DNA of 64,000 bases from the NCBI RefSeq assembly GCF_947623445.1, contig NC_135240.1, forward strand, positions 3,286,001 through 3,350,000. The letters run 5' to 3'. Position 1 is the stretch's first letter. Each line of letters opens with the position of its first letter. The notes under the pieces were generated by a model. The model made no database searches and was not told where the DNA came from. It saw only the letters and a list, made by a program, of their open reading frames with translations. The translations under genes were made by a program, and so were the position numbers. Shown one piece after another: positions 45,851 through 58,405 of this stretch. Source of the DNA: Clavelina lepadiformis (lineage: Eukaryota; Chordata; Ascidiacea; Aplousobranchia; Clavelinidae).

Positions 45851-48800
45851 TTAATTATCTTCTTTCCGCCAGGGTAAGCATTGAAGAGCAAGATGTTAAT
45901 GGAATGACCCCAGTCATGATTGAGGCGGGAAGAGAGAAGAATGTTGATCTTTTGCTGAAAACAGCGAGCAAGAGTAACTTCCTGCATGTGGTTAATGTTG
46001 CTGAACGTCCTGATCGTAACAACAGATCTGCCGTTCATTACGCTGCTATGAATGGCCATGCTGTAAGTAGAGTTAAGCAAATATGGTATTTTATGTTGTA
46101 CATTTTTTATGAATATTCTTTATTTTAAACATGTTTACTGAAATATCCTGTGATAATTTATGAAACTGAATTGTTTTATCTGTTACTGTAAAGCGCCTTT
46201 GAGAGTTTTTTTTATCGGTTGTGAGGTGATTTAAAAATGTTTTTTATTATTAAAACCCTCGTATTTTGTGTAATTTAAGCGTAATATATTTTACTTTCTA
46301 TATTACTTACCATAACATACTCGGTCATAAAGTATAGTGTGTTTCCAAGGCAATTTTAATTGTAAAATGCTTTGTTAAGGCTGTCATAGAAGTGTTGGCA
46401 AAGTACAAAACTGACTTGAACAAGACCTTGAGTGTTTCAAAGGCTCGTGCCACCCCGCTCACGCTGGCTGCTGCGAATGGTCATGTCCAAACTTGCATGT
46501 TATTGGTGGAGGTATTTAAAACGTGATGTTACCTTATCATAACTTGTATGTATGTAGTCGTACATGTCACTTTAAATAAGTGCTTCCCAACGTTTGTGTT
46601 ACGCGGTTGATTTAGGAGGGTTGCCAGCTTTACGATGCACAGTCATGTTTCAGAACTTGAATTGGGGTAACTTATACCGCATGAAACTCTGGTCTCTGGG
46701 TTGGAGCTTTTTGTTTCTTAATTTTTTGTGCTATATCATAGTAATAGCTACAATTTTTTGTTTGTTATAAAAAAGATGATCATTTGTTACAAAATGAGCA
46801 CAAGGGAAAAATAAAATGTGGCAGTGTCGTTCACACAATAATGAAACATGGCTTAATCAATTTTTGTTGTCTACTTGTTACCTGATTAGACACTTTGCCT
46901 CGTGTTGACACAGCTTAACCGTTTTAAATGAAACAGTAACAGCTTGCCAAATGCAAGACAGAATAATCCTTGGAAATCATAAAATAATACTACTGTCAGA
47001 ATTCCACTTTAACAACAACACAATATAGTGTTAACGTATCAAAAAAACTAAAACAAGTGAGTAACGAAATTACACAACTAAAGCAAATGTGTTATGACAG
47101 TGTTGACTGTTGTAAAGTTGTTTGGATTTACCCTGAACGTTATAATGGACTTTAAAAACAAAATATCTCGTTAAACGTAAACATTATAAGCGGTTATACA
47201 GCAGCATTTCATGTGCATTTTAAGGTACAAGATTTACCTTGTTTAACATGTGGTGGCAGAACTGTTTTTTTATGCTTAAAATTTGCTTTGTTTACTTTCT
47301 AGTTTGGTGCACTCATAGAAATAAGGGACGAGTTGCAAAGGACGGCATTGATTCATGCAGCAATGAATGGACATTATCCTGTAATCACCTATCTTCTACA
47401 TAAAGGTAAGAGGATGCCTTTAGGTTGTAAAGTTTTGCTATAATCATGTACTACATCTCACAGTGAAACTACAGTACCTTGTAATTTTGTATAACTTATC
47501 ATTAATCTTATCAAATATTGCCTTTAGTCACGTTGATGATTTCAATTTCAGACACAGTTACGTTGTTTGGTTGTAGGTGCCGATCAAAATGTTGCCGATT
47601 CATCAAACAACTCAGCCATTCATTATGCAGCAGCTTATGGATGGTACCACTGTGTGCTGGTACTTCTACAAGCTTCTGCCAACCCCGATGTGTATAATGA
47701 CAGAAAGGTTCGCCAAAATCACTTTGTTCGTATTCACAGAGTTAAATGGAATGCATGCTGTCATGCTTTATAGGCTGTGTTGGCTGTTTTGTTCATGTTA
47801 CCACTCATTAACTGCTCCAAACATTACACAACAAATTCCAGTCAGTAGTTGTGCGTTAAGAATTTTTTATAAACTGGCAAAAGTCTGGATATTCACAACA
47901 ATAAGAACAATTTTTTATTGTTTTAGATGCCCCCAATAGGAGTGACCTTGTTGAAAGATCACAGAGAAACTGCCCACTTGGGCCACTTGTTGGCAGAACA
48001 TCACGCCGATGCCTATTTCCGTGATGAGCGTGGCCGCACTATAGTAGCAAGACTACTTGCTGAAGAACCATTGACACGGGGCCTTTTTGATCGGGTGACT
48101 TATTTGATCGATACTTGATAAGTTGATACTCGATAATATGACATTTAAGAAGGAAGTCAGCCTAAAAATTGCAGCACCTAGAGTCTAGACTTTCCAAACC
48201 ACCATGTTTTTATTAAAGACAAAGAAGCTTGAAGACCAGGCCTGTCCTTTGCTTGAAGCTTTGGTTATGGCATCTAAGTCTGACGTGAGTACGATTGTTG
48301 GAAAAACTCGTCGAAATTATCGCAACCCAAATGATGAAGGAAAATCCGCCGCCCATTATCTCAGTAAATCAGCCATTGACAAGGTAAGTGCCTACAATCT
48401 ATTTTTGTAATGTTAAAGGGTTATTTGGAAAATGGAACTGTGCATTTTCTGCCTGAGAAGTAAAGTTTTTAGCACCAACTTTAATAGATGAAAATTATTT
48501 GCTTTGAAAGGTATTTGCTGTTAACAAAAGTAAATTTCTCAAAGGAATGCAAAGTCCTGGCATGTCTTCTTCGCCACAAGCCAAAGTTGGATCTATTGGA
48601 TAGCCAAGGTGCTTCACCGTTAATCACGACGCTGTTGAATCGAAAAGGTCGCGCCGAACAGATGCTGTTGGATGCTGGCGCTCAGCCAAACTTTTGCTCA
48701 AACAACCCTAAGCACAAATATCCTATCGCTCCTTTAACTCTTGCTGTTGCCAGACATGGGTATGTTGTGCTGGTTGTGTAATGACCTGTTTTTACCGACT

Positions 48801-49204
48801 TACAAACAGTAGTATTGTACGAAATACTTCACAAATACTTCTTAATGTATTATATATTAATTACGGCTCGGGTTCCAAATAGCGACTGTCAATAGAGCGA
48901 CCACACGACAGCGACCTCACTTCTTTTATTAAATCCAAGGCTTAGGCGCACACGCACTCTTTCACCCCCTCCACATATACCTTCCATCCCCCACACCTCT
49001 CTACACACGTATGCACGCACAAACAGGCAAACACTGCGTAGTGAAAGATTGAAACCAAAAGGGACTTTAAAACAACCAAAAGTCTTGCAATAAAAATCAA
49101 GCCACGTTTATTTCTAAATTGTGAGCAAGGGCTCGAAGGAACTGCCGCAGATCATACTGGCCTCGATTTTGCTGTACAACAGTGATTCGTGTGTTCATTG
49201 TCAC

Positions 49205-49888
49205 CTATCTTTTCATTCGCTGAGTCAGGTCTCTGCCTTGTAGTAGCTGGGTTCGGTTTGCCCCTTGAAGGGCTTCCTCCCGTCTTAAAGCTTCGATGAA
49301 TCGAAAGATGGAAGGATGATGAGTTTCCGTTGATCCCTGAAACACATTGTGCCAACTCTCTAGCTGGTTGTTGGTTCGTGGCAGTCCCGCATCTTGTCTG
49401 GCTTTCACACTCCGCATATGTACGGGAAACAATGGCTGTCGTCTGTCTCCCCGTCTGTTTCTTCGGCCCACGTAGTGGTCTTCGAAGTAATTTACGAGAG
49501 GCATTACTTCTGCTTTCCTTTTCCGTCTGATGGTTTGACGCAGATTTGTGGAAGAGCCAACAGCTGCTGCAACTTCTTCATTAACTTCGGTCAATGCATC
49601 CTGCACGATTCTTCGTGGTGGATCCCGTGCTCTTACTGCAGCTGTTTTTACACTGTTTTCAACTCTCCTGGCTGCCACTTCCGTAGGGTTTGGTGGATGC
49701 GTGTGGACGCCACTGCTCACTGGGGGCTGTTGTTGCTCACGATACTGAAGGCTTGTCGTTAGGCGACCTTTACAACCTGTTTTAGCACATCTCCAATTGA
49801 TTGTATTTAACTTTGTTTTGTCTTTCCTGTACAAAAAGCCTTCATAACTTATCATGTCACTTCCTTTTCTTGAAATTATAAAATCCAT
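49205..49888 (-). pseudogene. FLYWCH/MULE transposase remnant, copy C
   Basis: Same translation as the other copies; catalytic core missing. Confidence 0.75.
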
Positions 49889-49990
49889 TGGGGCAAATTT
49901 TTCAAACGACCTTAAAATTAATGTGACACGTCATAGTGTTGCCTTCCATTTATAAATGCCTCATTCGACTCAGTGAACACGAGTTAAGTC

Positions 49991-50731
49991 TAGGCTTACC
50001 ATACGTCCCGTTTTAGCCGGGACAGTCCCGCTTTTAAAGGCTTTGTCCCGGCGTCTCGATCAGTCAACTAAAAGTCCCGCTTTGGCATTTACTGAGCCAG
50101 CATTGCCCCACACTACACGAATATTAGCATGATGTGATTGGTCTGTTTAGCTAACTTCCTGAAGAGTGATGCGTGTTCTCGTTTCGTTGTGTTAAATGTG
50201 AAAGTAATTGTTACATCATTGTAGCGGGTAATTGGTCCAGTGGTGAGTTGATTGTTAGCGCATTCGCTTGTTCACTGTTCAGTAATAGTAGGCTAGGAGG
50301 AGGAGATGATCCTTTTGCAGTTGGGTTATTGAAAGAACTTATTTCGTACGGTTCCGGTACTTGTTTGCATTTTCTTCTGCAAAAACCATTTGAATGTGAA
50401 AGCCCTTATCACCTGCAAAATTAAAACTGACTTTTCCTGCTGTGGTTTTTATGAGAAAATAAAGTTGAATATAGACTTCTGGAAGAAAGTATTGTCTACA
50501 GAAAAGTATGATTGGACGATTATGTAAATTTACAAATGCTTGAACATTGTTTTGTTTCCTAGCAAAATCCATTATTTTAGTTTTTCTTGGTGTCTTACTA
50601 CTTTAGTTGTCCCTGACGATAGGAATCCAAAATAGTCTCATACTTCTAGTAAAATGTAAACCACATTTATCTGATAGGGCTTGTTGTTCTGAAGCGTCCC
50701 GCTTTTCAATCAAAAAAATATGGTAAGCCTA
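49991..50731. mobile_element. Nested hAT-type MITE, copy C
   Basis: Same ends and 8-bp duplication as in copy A. Confidence 0.9.
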
Positions 50732-50926
50732 GTTAAGTCGCTATCGTAACAGTCCTGTTTTAATGCGGTCGGCATTTATACCATCGCTGTTTGGAATGTC
50801 GCTCACTTGATTACGTCGCTATTATGAAGTCGCCATTATGACAGTCGCTGTTTTGACAGTGGCTATCCGGCCTGGATGCCATTAATTACGCAGTACATGG
50901 ATGTATGTGTTTTTCTAACATTTCAG

Positions 50927-50947
50927 TCCTGCTGTTGCCAGACATGG
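50927..50947 (+). other. 21-base in-phase microexon made by a tandem duplication
   Basis: The acceptor AACATTTCAG of the next ankyrin exon is kept with four exon bases (TCCT), then joined to the end of the preceding exon and its donor GG/GTATGT. The result is exactly 7 codons with entry and exit in the same phase, so inclusion or skipping would not change the frame. The joint shows a 2-base overlap (TG). Whether it is spliced is unknown. Confidence 0.55.
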
Positions 50948-51392
50948 GTATGTTGTGCTGGTTGTGTAATGACCTGTTTTTACCGACTTACAAACAGTAG
51001 TATTGTACGAAATACTTCACAAATACTTCTTAATGTATTATATATTAATTACGGCTCGGGTTCCAAATAGCGACTGTCAATAGAGCGACCACACGACAGC
51101 GACCTCACTTCTTTTATTAAATCCAAGGCTTAGGCGCACACGCACTCTTTCACCCCCTCCACATATACCTTCCATCCCCCACACCTCTCTACACACGTAT
51201 GCACGCACAAACAGGCAAACACTGCGTAGTGAAAGATTGAAACCAAAAGGGACTTTAAAACAACCAAAAGTCTTGCAATAAAAATCAAGCCACGTTTATT
51301 TCTAAATTGTGAGCAAGGGCTCGAAGGAACTGCCGCAGATCATACTGGCCTCGATTTTGCTGTACAACAGTGATTCGTGTGTTCATTGTCAC

Positions 51393-52076
51393 CTATCTTT
51401 TCATTCGCTGAGTCAGGTCTCTGCCTTGTAGTAGCTGGGTTCGGTTTGCCCCTTGAAGGGCTTCCTCCCGTCTTAAAGCTTCGATGAATCGAAAGATGGA
51501 AGGATGATGAGTTTCCGTTGATCCCTGAAACACATTGTGCCAACTCTCTAGCTGGTTGTTGGTTCGTGGCAGTCCCGCATCTTGTCTGGCTTTCACACTC
51601 CGCATATGTACGGGAAACAATGGCTGTCGTCTGTCTCCCCGTCTGTTTCTTCGGCCCACGTAGTGGTCTTCGAAGTAATTTACGAGAGGCATTACTTCTG
51701 CTTTCCTTTTCCGTCTGATGGTTTGACGCAGATTTGTGGAAGAGCCAACAGCTGCTGCAACTTCTTCATTAACTTCGGTCAATGCATCCTGCACGATTCT
51801 TCGTGGTGGATCCCGTGCTCTTACTGCAGCTGTTTTTACACTGTTTTCAACTCTCCTGGCTGCCACTTCCGTAGGGTTTGGTGGATGCGTGTGGACGCCA
51901 CTGCTCACTGGGGGCTGTTGTTGCTCACGATACTGAAGGCTTGTCGTTAGGCGACCTTTACAACCTGTTTTAGCACATCTCCAATTGATTGTATTTAACT
52001 TTGTTTTGTCTTTCCTGTACAAAAAGCCTTCATAACTTATCATGTCACTTCCTTTTCTTGAAATTATAAAATCCAT
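51393..52076 (-). pseudogene. FLYWCH/MULE transposase remnant, copy D
   Basis: Same translation as the other three copies. Confidence 0.75.
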
Positions 52077-52178
52077 TGGGGCAAATTTTTCAAACGACCT
52101 TAAAATTAATGTGACACGTCATAGTGTTGCCTTCCATTTATAAATGCCTCATTCGACTCAGTGAACACGAGTTAAGTC

Positions 52179-52919
52179 TAGGCTTACCATACGTCCCGTT
52201 TTAGCCGGGACAGTCCCGCTTTTAAAGGCTTTGTCCCGGCGTCTCGATCAGTCAACTAAAAGTCCCGCTTTGGCATTTACTGAGCCAGCATTGCCCCACA
52301 CTACACGAATATTAGCATGATGTGATTGGTCTGTTTAGCTAACTTCCTGAAGAGTGATGCGTGTTCTCGTTTCGTTGTGTTAAATGTGAAAGTAATTGTT
52401 ACATCATTGTAGCGGGTAATTGGTCCAGTGGTGAGTTGATTGTTAGCGCATTCGCTTGTTCACTGTTCAGTAATAGTAGGCTAGGAGGAGGAGATGATCC
52501 TTTTGCAGTTGGGTTATTGAAAGAACTTATTTCGTACGGTTCCGGTACTTGTTTGCATTTTCTTCTGCAAAAACCATTTGAATGTGAAAGCCCTTATCAC
52601 CTGCAAAATTAAAACTGACTTTTCCTGCTGTGGTTTTTATGAGAAAATAAAGTTGAATATAGACTTCTGGAAGAAAGTATTGTCTACAGAAAAGTATGAT
52701 TGGACGATTATGTAAATTTACAAATGCTTGAACATTGTTTTGTTTCCTAGCAAAATCCATTATTTTAGTTTTTCTTGGTGTCTTACTACTTTAGTTGTCC
52801 CTGACGATAGGAATCCAAAATAGTCTCATACTTCTAGTAAAATGTAAACCACATTTATCTGATAGGGCTTGTTGTTCTGAAGCGTCCCGCTTTTCAATCA
52901 AAAAAATATGGTAAGCCTA
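52179..52919. mobile_element. Nested hAT-type MITE, copy D
   Basis: Same ends and 8-bp duplication as in copy A. Confidence 0.9.
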
Positions 52920-55900
52920 GTTAAGTCGCTATCGTAACAGTCCTGTTTTAATGCGGTCGGCATTTATACCATCGCTGTTTGGAATGTCGCTCACTTGATT
53001 ACGTCGCTATTATGAAGTCGCCATTATGACAGTCGCTGTTTTGACAGTGGCTATCCGGCCTGGATGCCATTAATTACGCAGTACATGGATGTATGTGTTT
53101 TTCTAACATTTCAGTCCTGGCGATCGCAGCCTGCTTCCGGCTATCCGAGCTCTTCTTCAAACAATATCAGACATCAAACTCGTGCCACCCGATCCCAGGA
53201 ATGGAAGAACTGCGCTCATGTTTGCGGTTGAAAAGGGAGAAGGTGGTTAAACTGATGTAAACCTAAGCATGGGCAATGAGCATAAATCCCTAATCCTGTA
53301 ACTGCCTGAGATTGTGGAATATAAAACCCAAATTCAGGACCATAATTATTCTGTTCCATCTTTCTGTTCCAGTCAATAGCCACTTTTACATACGATAAAA
53401 GCATTATTGTACAAAGGCTTCGACAAAGTTTTCTTTTATAGAAATTGACCTGGTGAATGCCTTGCTTGAGAAGCAAGCGTCATTGAAAGAATGTGATGCC
53501 CAGTGCAGGACACCTCTTCATCTTGCTGTCAATGCAAGTGGCCCATCATCTGCCCTCTTTGACATTCCTGATCTGCTGATAGAGAAAGGCGCCAGTCTCA
53601 CAGTTGCTGATAAATTTGGACGGGTTCCTCTTCATTACGCTTACGTGAAGATTGGCAATTAAGTTTAGCTTCTTAGACACTTGCATTATCTCATTTTATT
53701 TTCATGAGCAATAAATTTGTACAGGTCCGGTTGATAATGATATGATGAAATCATATGTATAATGCATTAATGCTATTGCTAAACATGAGAGTTATGCATT
53801 CAAATACATCTCCATTGTGTAACATTAAATGAAGCAACAAGAGAAACTATTGTATTACGGTTGATAACAACGCATGTATTTACAGCAATGAGCATCTATG
53901 CCATTGAGCTTATTATTTCTCAGAGAATTGGTTACTTCGGAGAAAGGGTGTGATCCCATTGAACTCACGACACTGCTCACTTCAGGAATGTCCGGTGAGG
54001 AGGTGGACACCGCTGACGCTTCAGGTCGAACTCCTCTTCACGAAGCTGCTCGTCAAGGTACGATGATATGCTGCATGCATCTCGTCGAGAGAGGGGCAAA
54101 CATCAACAGACAAGATTCGGATTGCAACTCTCCAATGAGCCTCGCTGTCAAAGCCGGCCATAACAGGTGAGGTTAAGTTCTTAAGCACTGGTCTTTTTCT
54201 ATGAAGTCTATTGAAAACGTGATATTTTAAAGTAATTGTGCCATGTTGTGGAAAATTATTTGGTTGTCAGTTGTCGCATCATTCACTTTGCTGTTTTGCA
54301 TTCACCGCTTAACTGGGTGTCTTGTTTTAAGCGAAATGTACTTCATGCGTATCTGATCAAAGTATTGTGAACTCTATGAACTCATGTTTAGATTTGCTTT
54401 TAAATCGAGGAAATGGTTGTTGTTTGTCTGTAAAAGCTGATGAGCACTAAAAGAATTCTTTGACATATTTTTCCAGTTGTGTGATGATGTTGATCCGGAA
54501 AGGTGCTAACGTCAACACAAACGTAATCACAATCCCACGTCCACTAAGTGGAGCTGATACCCAGGAAGAAACTTCCCACAGGAAATGGAGACTGAAGTCT
54601 GCTATTGCCCCGCCACCCAAGCCCACTTGTGAACCGGCTTTCAAGGTGAAACTACTTAATAAAACATTGCACCAAATTTTTGGAAAAATAACAACTGTAG
54701 AAGTGTTCATGTTGTATTGGACACTAACATGTATAAGGTCCTTTCCCAGAGTATAAGATTACTAGACGTACAACGCGCAGAATATAGTGTTAATGTTCAA
54801 TACAGTATGAAGATTTTTGCGCTAACTGTCTTTTTTGCCAAAATTTGCCCCATTCAATTCTCCCAAAGTTATACTTAATACATGTTAAGCTACAGGGGAG
54901 CTCTCAGCCATGCACATTCCAACCTTGTGTTTGTTACAGGTTGTTGTGGAGAAAGGCTGGCAAGGTGTTACTTATGTTATGCTGGATAGGCTTGAAGCTT
55001 GTGGAGTGAAGTATGCGTCAGCAGTAGAAGTGAGCACCAATTAACCATTAATGTTTAAATAATAGTTTTATTTTTTAGTCTTTAATGTCTCATTAAATGT
55101 TACTTTTAAACTTCTGTTTTTATTTTGCATTGAATACCAACCACATCTGTCCACGACTTTGCGCCATTGTTTACATTTTCTTTGCAGTCGGCGATGCGAG
55201 CTCGAAAATACCAGGTCGTTTTATCTCTACTTCGCAAACAGAGAGATTCTAGCAAGCTGTGTGAAAAGAATGACCTGAAGCAGAACCTTCTCCACGTTCT
55301 TGCAATAAATCGACCAACCAACACTGATGTTCAGATCAAGGTAGAAATGATTTTTAGATTTCCATTGCTCACCCTGCATCGGAGATGAAGAAAGTTGTCA
55401 TGTTGAATTTAATTCCATGATAACTGATACAAATCTCCAATAGCAAATGTGACATATTAGAACAAGGGCTATGGTGTAAGAAAACTTATAGCCACTACTC
55501 TTATGTCAACAAGCATATGTTGGGCGTAATAACCTTTGTTTCCTCTTAAGCATGGTTTCCTCTTAAGCATCGGTTCACACTAGTGTTCTTCAGGTGGCAA
55601 AAGTCTTAATTGAATGCGGTGTGCCAAGTTACACAACTGATGAGCGTGGATGCACACCATTTCATTATGCTGCTTTTACGAAGAACCTTACACTCATCAA
55701 GGTTTTCATTGGTATGCACTATGCAGTGTTAGTTACCGTGATGCCCTGTATTTTAAAGATAGCTAACCTTCACGGTCTCTCATTTATTTGTTTTGCAGAG
55801 CGAAATCCTTCTTCGTTCCGAGGCATGATCGTACTCACTGATTTGGCAGGTAGAAATGCTTTTGCCGCTCTGCTGTGGAACTCTGCAATTAATGATGACA

Positions 55901-58234
55901 CAACTGCTAACATATTGAAGTAAGTCTTAAATTAAAATTGTAGAAAATTTAGTATTTTGTAGAAACTTTATTTCAAATTAAACTGTGCATGTATAACAGC
56001 TCGTAAATCAAAACATGCCATTTTAAACTTGTGTTTCTATCGACATTTCAAAGCAAAATTTACCCGGTTCTCTTAGACTCTTCCTGGAGCATGATCGTGG
56101 AAGTGGAGCGATAAATTGAACTTGTCGATTCCCGATCCCACTCATCGAGGTTTCTTCTCCTGACTGCGATCCGGCTATTGTCGTGAACGATTACTTCAGC
56201 GGCGAAATCGAGAGCATCGTCATCAACCCACTGACAAGAGCCATTCAACTGAAAGCTCATCGGGTGAGGCGTCTTAGTGTCTGAAATGAAAACATTAACT
56301 TTTCATTTTTATTCCTATTTTTCTTATTTGTTTTAGTATTTATTTAACCATCTCATATGTTATTGCAACAAAGTTTTTTCTGCCCATGTATTATGCGCTT
56401 CATGGTCAGTATTGGTTTTTTGTTTGCCGTTGCACACCTTCTTAACAATATGTTACATTGTTACTATCATGGTAATTTACTGTACAGGTGATTGACCTCC
56501 TGTTGGATTACAACGTTGACATCAATATTCAAGTCGATGGAATCAAGAATCAAACACCACTCATGCTGGCTGTACAACATGTGGGATTAGCTTACAGAAT
56601 CTGATTATTGTCAATAATAAACATCTGTGGATGTATTTATCGACCAAGCATTGCTTTCTCAGTATTTTTTTTTCGATTTATGTAGTCAATGCAACAGTTA
56701 AATGTTGTTCATTGTTGTTAATTTTAGAATGATGAAGATGTCGTTAAAAAGTTGCTTAACCACAAAACGCCAGTCTTGCTGTCAGCATTGGACAGTGACG
56801 ACCGAACGGTCCTTCACCACGCTGCTAAACCAGTTGCTTACGGCTGCTGGGAAAACATAACCAATTAACCATACTGAAGTAAGTCAGTAAGTGTGCTTGC
56901 TCAGGTCAAGGCTTCACCTTGATTCACCTTGCTTCAATTTATTAAAATTGCTGTTTCTCAGACGAAATAGCTTTTTCATTGCTTTCTCAGGCTTCTCGTT
57001 GATCAAGGGGTGATCAAGGGATCCCCCAAGTTGGCAGATTCGGAGGCACCGCACTCTCGTATGCTCTTGAAGGAGGATCTGGAAGAATGTCTGACGAATT
57101 ACAAGCTGTCATGAACATCGATCGTGAAAAATGGGTCAGTTGCTCTTTTAGAATTGTTTGTCAGCCATTAATTTTCTATAATTTTGTGTAATTCCACATT
57201 TTCAAAGAACTTTTTGCCAAAATAGCACAGAAAATTTTTTTCTCCCATCATTCAGGTAAAGCCAAGCTGCATCACAGCAGAGGTGTCTGACAACATCATC
57301 TGGAGCACTTCAACTCCTAATTTTGAGGAAGATGCTGTCACCATCCTTAAGAGGTTTAGGAAAGATGAAATGAAGAATGATTCAGAGCAACCCACACCAC
57401 ATCCAGATCTTCTATCCGGTTTGAGAGAAGCAGGGTCAGTTGGTCAAACTTTGATCGGGGAGCGGGGTAATTGGCAGGCTTCCCTATTTAACACCCCCTC
57501 TAATGCCATCAAGGAATTTGCAAAGTACTTTAAACTGAAGACGATGGAGAGAGATCATGGCGAGAGAGAGATGGAGAGATGGAGAGAGATGGCACACAAT
57601 TGCAAATCTTAAAATATTGCTATGTGTAGGTAGCAGCCTTGTTCTAACAGCTAACTAACTGAAAAATGACGAATTATCTTGTCATTAAGGTGGAGCAATA
57701 TCTCTTGGAGAAAAAGTTAAAAATACAGATTTAACCGGTGTCACCAATACTTACAACGAGTATGTCGTTTACAGCCCTGAACAGGTAACTATCTACATTA
57801 TGCTTGCTGCAGTGTATTAAGCTTAGTAGCAATTTATTGCGATTTACACTACCACATCGATTCATTTACATGATGCTGTGATTGAGTCAATTTTCATCCA
57901 AGTTTACATCCGATACTTGGTCAGATTCGATGTTGAAGATGATGAGAAGCAATCTTCATCCAGGAATGATCCATTTCCTGCACAAATCAGCTCTTCTAAG
58001 TCCACAAAATAGGCTTGCAATCTTGCTGCAGCGCCGTTTGGTATCGCATTTGGAATTTTGATTTTTATTTCTAATTTCTATTTCTAATTTTGACGTTTTA
58101 TTCCCAGTTTATGTACATAAGTTTTGTAGCGTTTTAACGAAACCTTCATGTGCTATAGTGACGTATCATTCACACCAGAAACGGTTGAATGTTGAATCGG
58201 TCGGAACCAAATACAATCTCTCTCTCACTTCCAG

Positions 58235-58405
58235 GTGCTCAACTTGCACGGGAATGGTCTAGGCAAGTTGAAGGGAATCAACACGTTGTCGCAGTTGAAA
58301 CGCTTGATTGTCAGTTTTAACGAGCTGAACAGACTGGACGACATTGCTTAGATGCCGCAACTGGAGCAGGTTGATGCCAGTTTCAACAAAATCAACTCTT
58401 GCTGA
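58235..58405 (+). pseudogene. Leucine-rich-repeat exon, copy D
   Basis: Same reading as copies A and B, with the in-frame TAG. Confidence 0.55.

Larger units (their letters stand above)
48865..50880 (-). mobile_element. Mutator-like element, copy C
   Basis: As in copy A but 5 bp shorter (CCACACCACATA has become CCACATA near 48974). The 9-bp duplication ATTAATTAC flanks it at 48856-48864 and 50881-50889. Confidence 0.88.
51053..53068 (-). mobile_element. Mutator-like element, copy D
   Basis: Exact shift of copy C by 2188 bases, sharing the 5-bp deletion, so D's left part derives from C rather than from A or B. Confidence 0.88.
48743..53118 (+). repeat. 2188-bp tandem duplication (48743-50930 and 50931-53118)
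   Basis: The segment from GCTGTTGCCAGACATGG to TTTCAGTCCT is present twice head to tail. The unit holds the end of one ankyrin exon, its intron with the Mutator-like element, and the first bases of the next exon. Confidence 0.92.
45873..58012 (+). pseudogene. Ankyrin-WGR-PARP gene, longest copy (C joined to D), probably a pseudogene
   Basis: Upstream exons found only here: 45873-46062, 46380-46510, 47303-47405, 47577-47707 and 47927-~48092, all phase-compatible and full of ankyrin repeats (RSAVHYAAMNGHA, TPLTLAAANGH, NSAIHYAAAYGW, DERGRTIVARLLAEE). Then exons at 48204-48383 and ~48543-48754, a first Mutator-like element, a 21-base microexon at 50927-50947, a second Mutator-like element, and the exons of the A model shifted by 40327, from 53115 to the stop at 58012. 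The WGR-like exon is 57256-57612 and the last PARP strands 57690-58012. The exon at 47927 is uninterrupted, showing the state before the transposon fusion in A and B. The A defects recur, including the TGA near 56117-56119 and the missing catalytic core, so no PARP activity is expected. The 5' end is missing. Confidence 0.75.

Noticed and set aside
46590..46625. AGTGCTTCCCAACG as a hAT end
   Set aside because: No second end or 8-bp duplication could be found in the intron.
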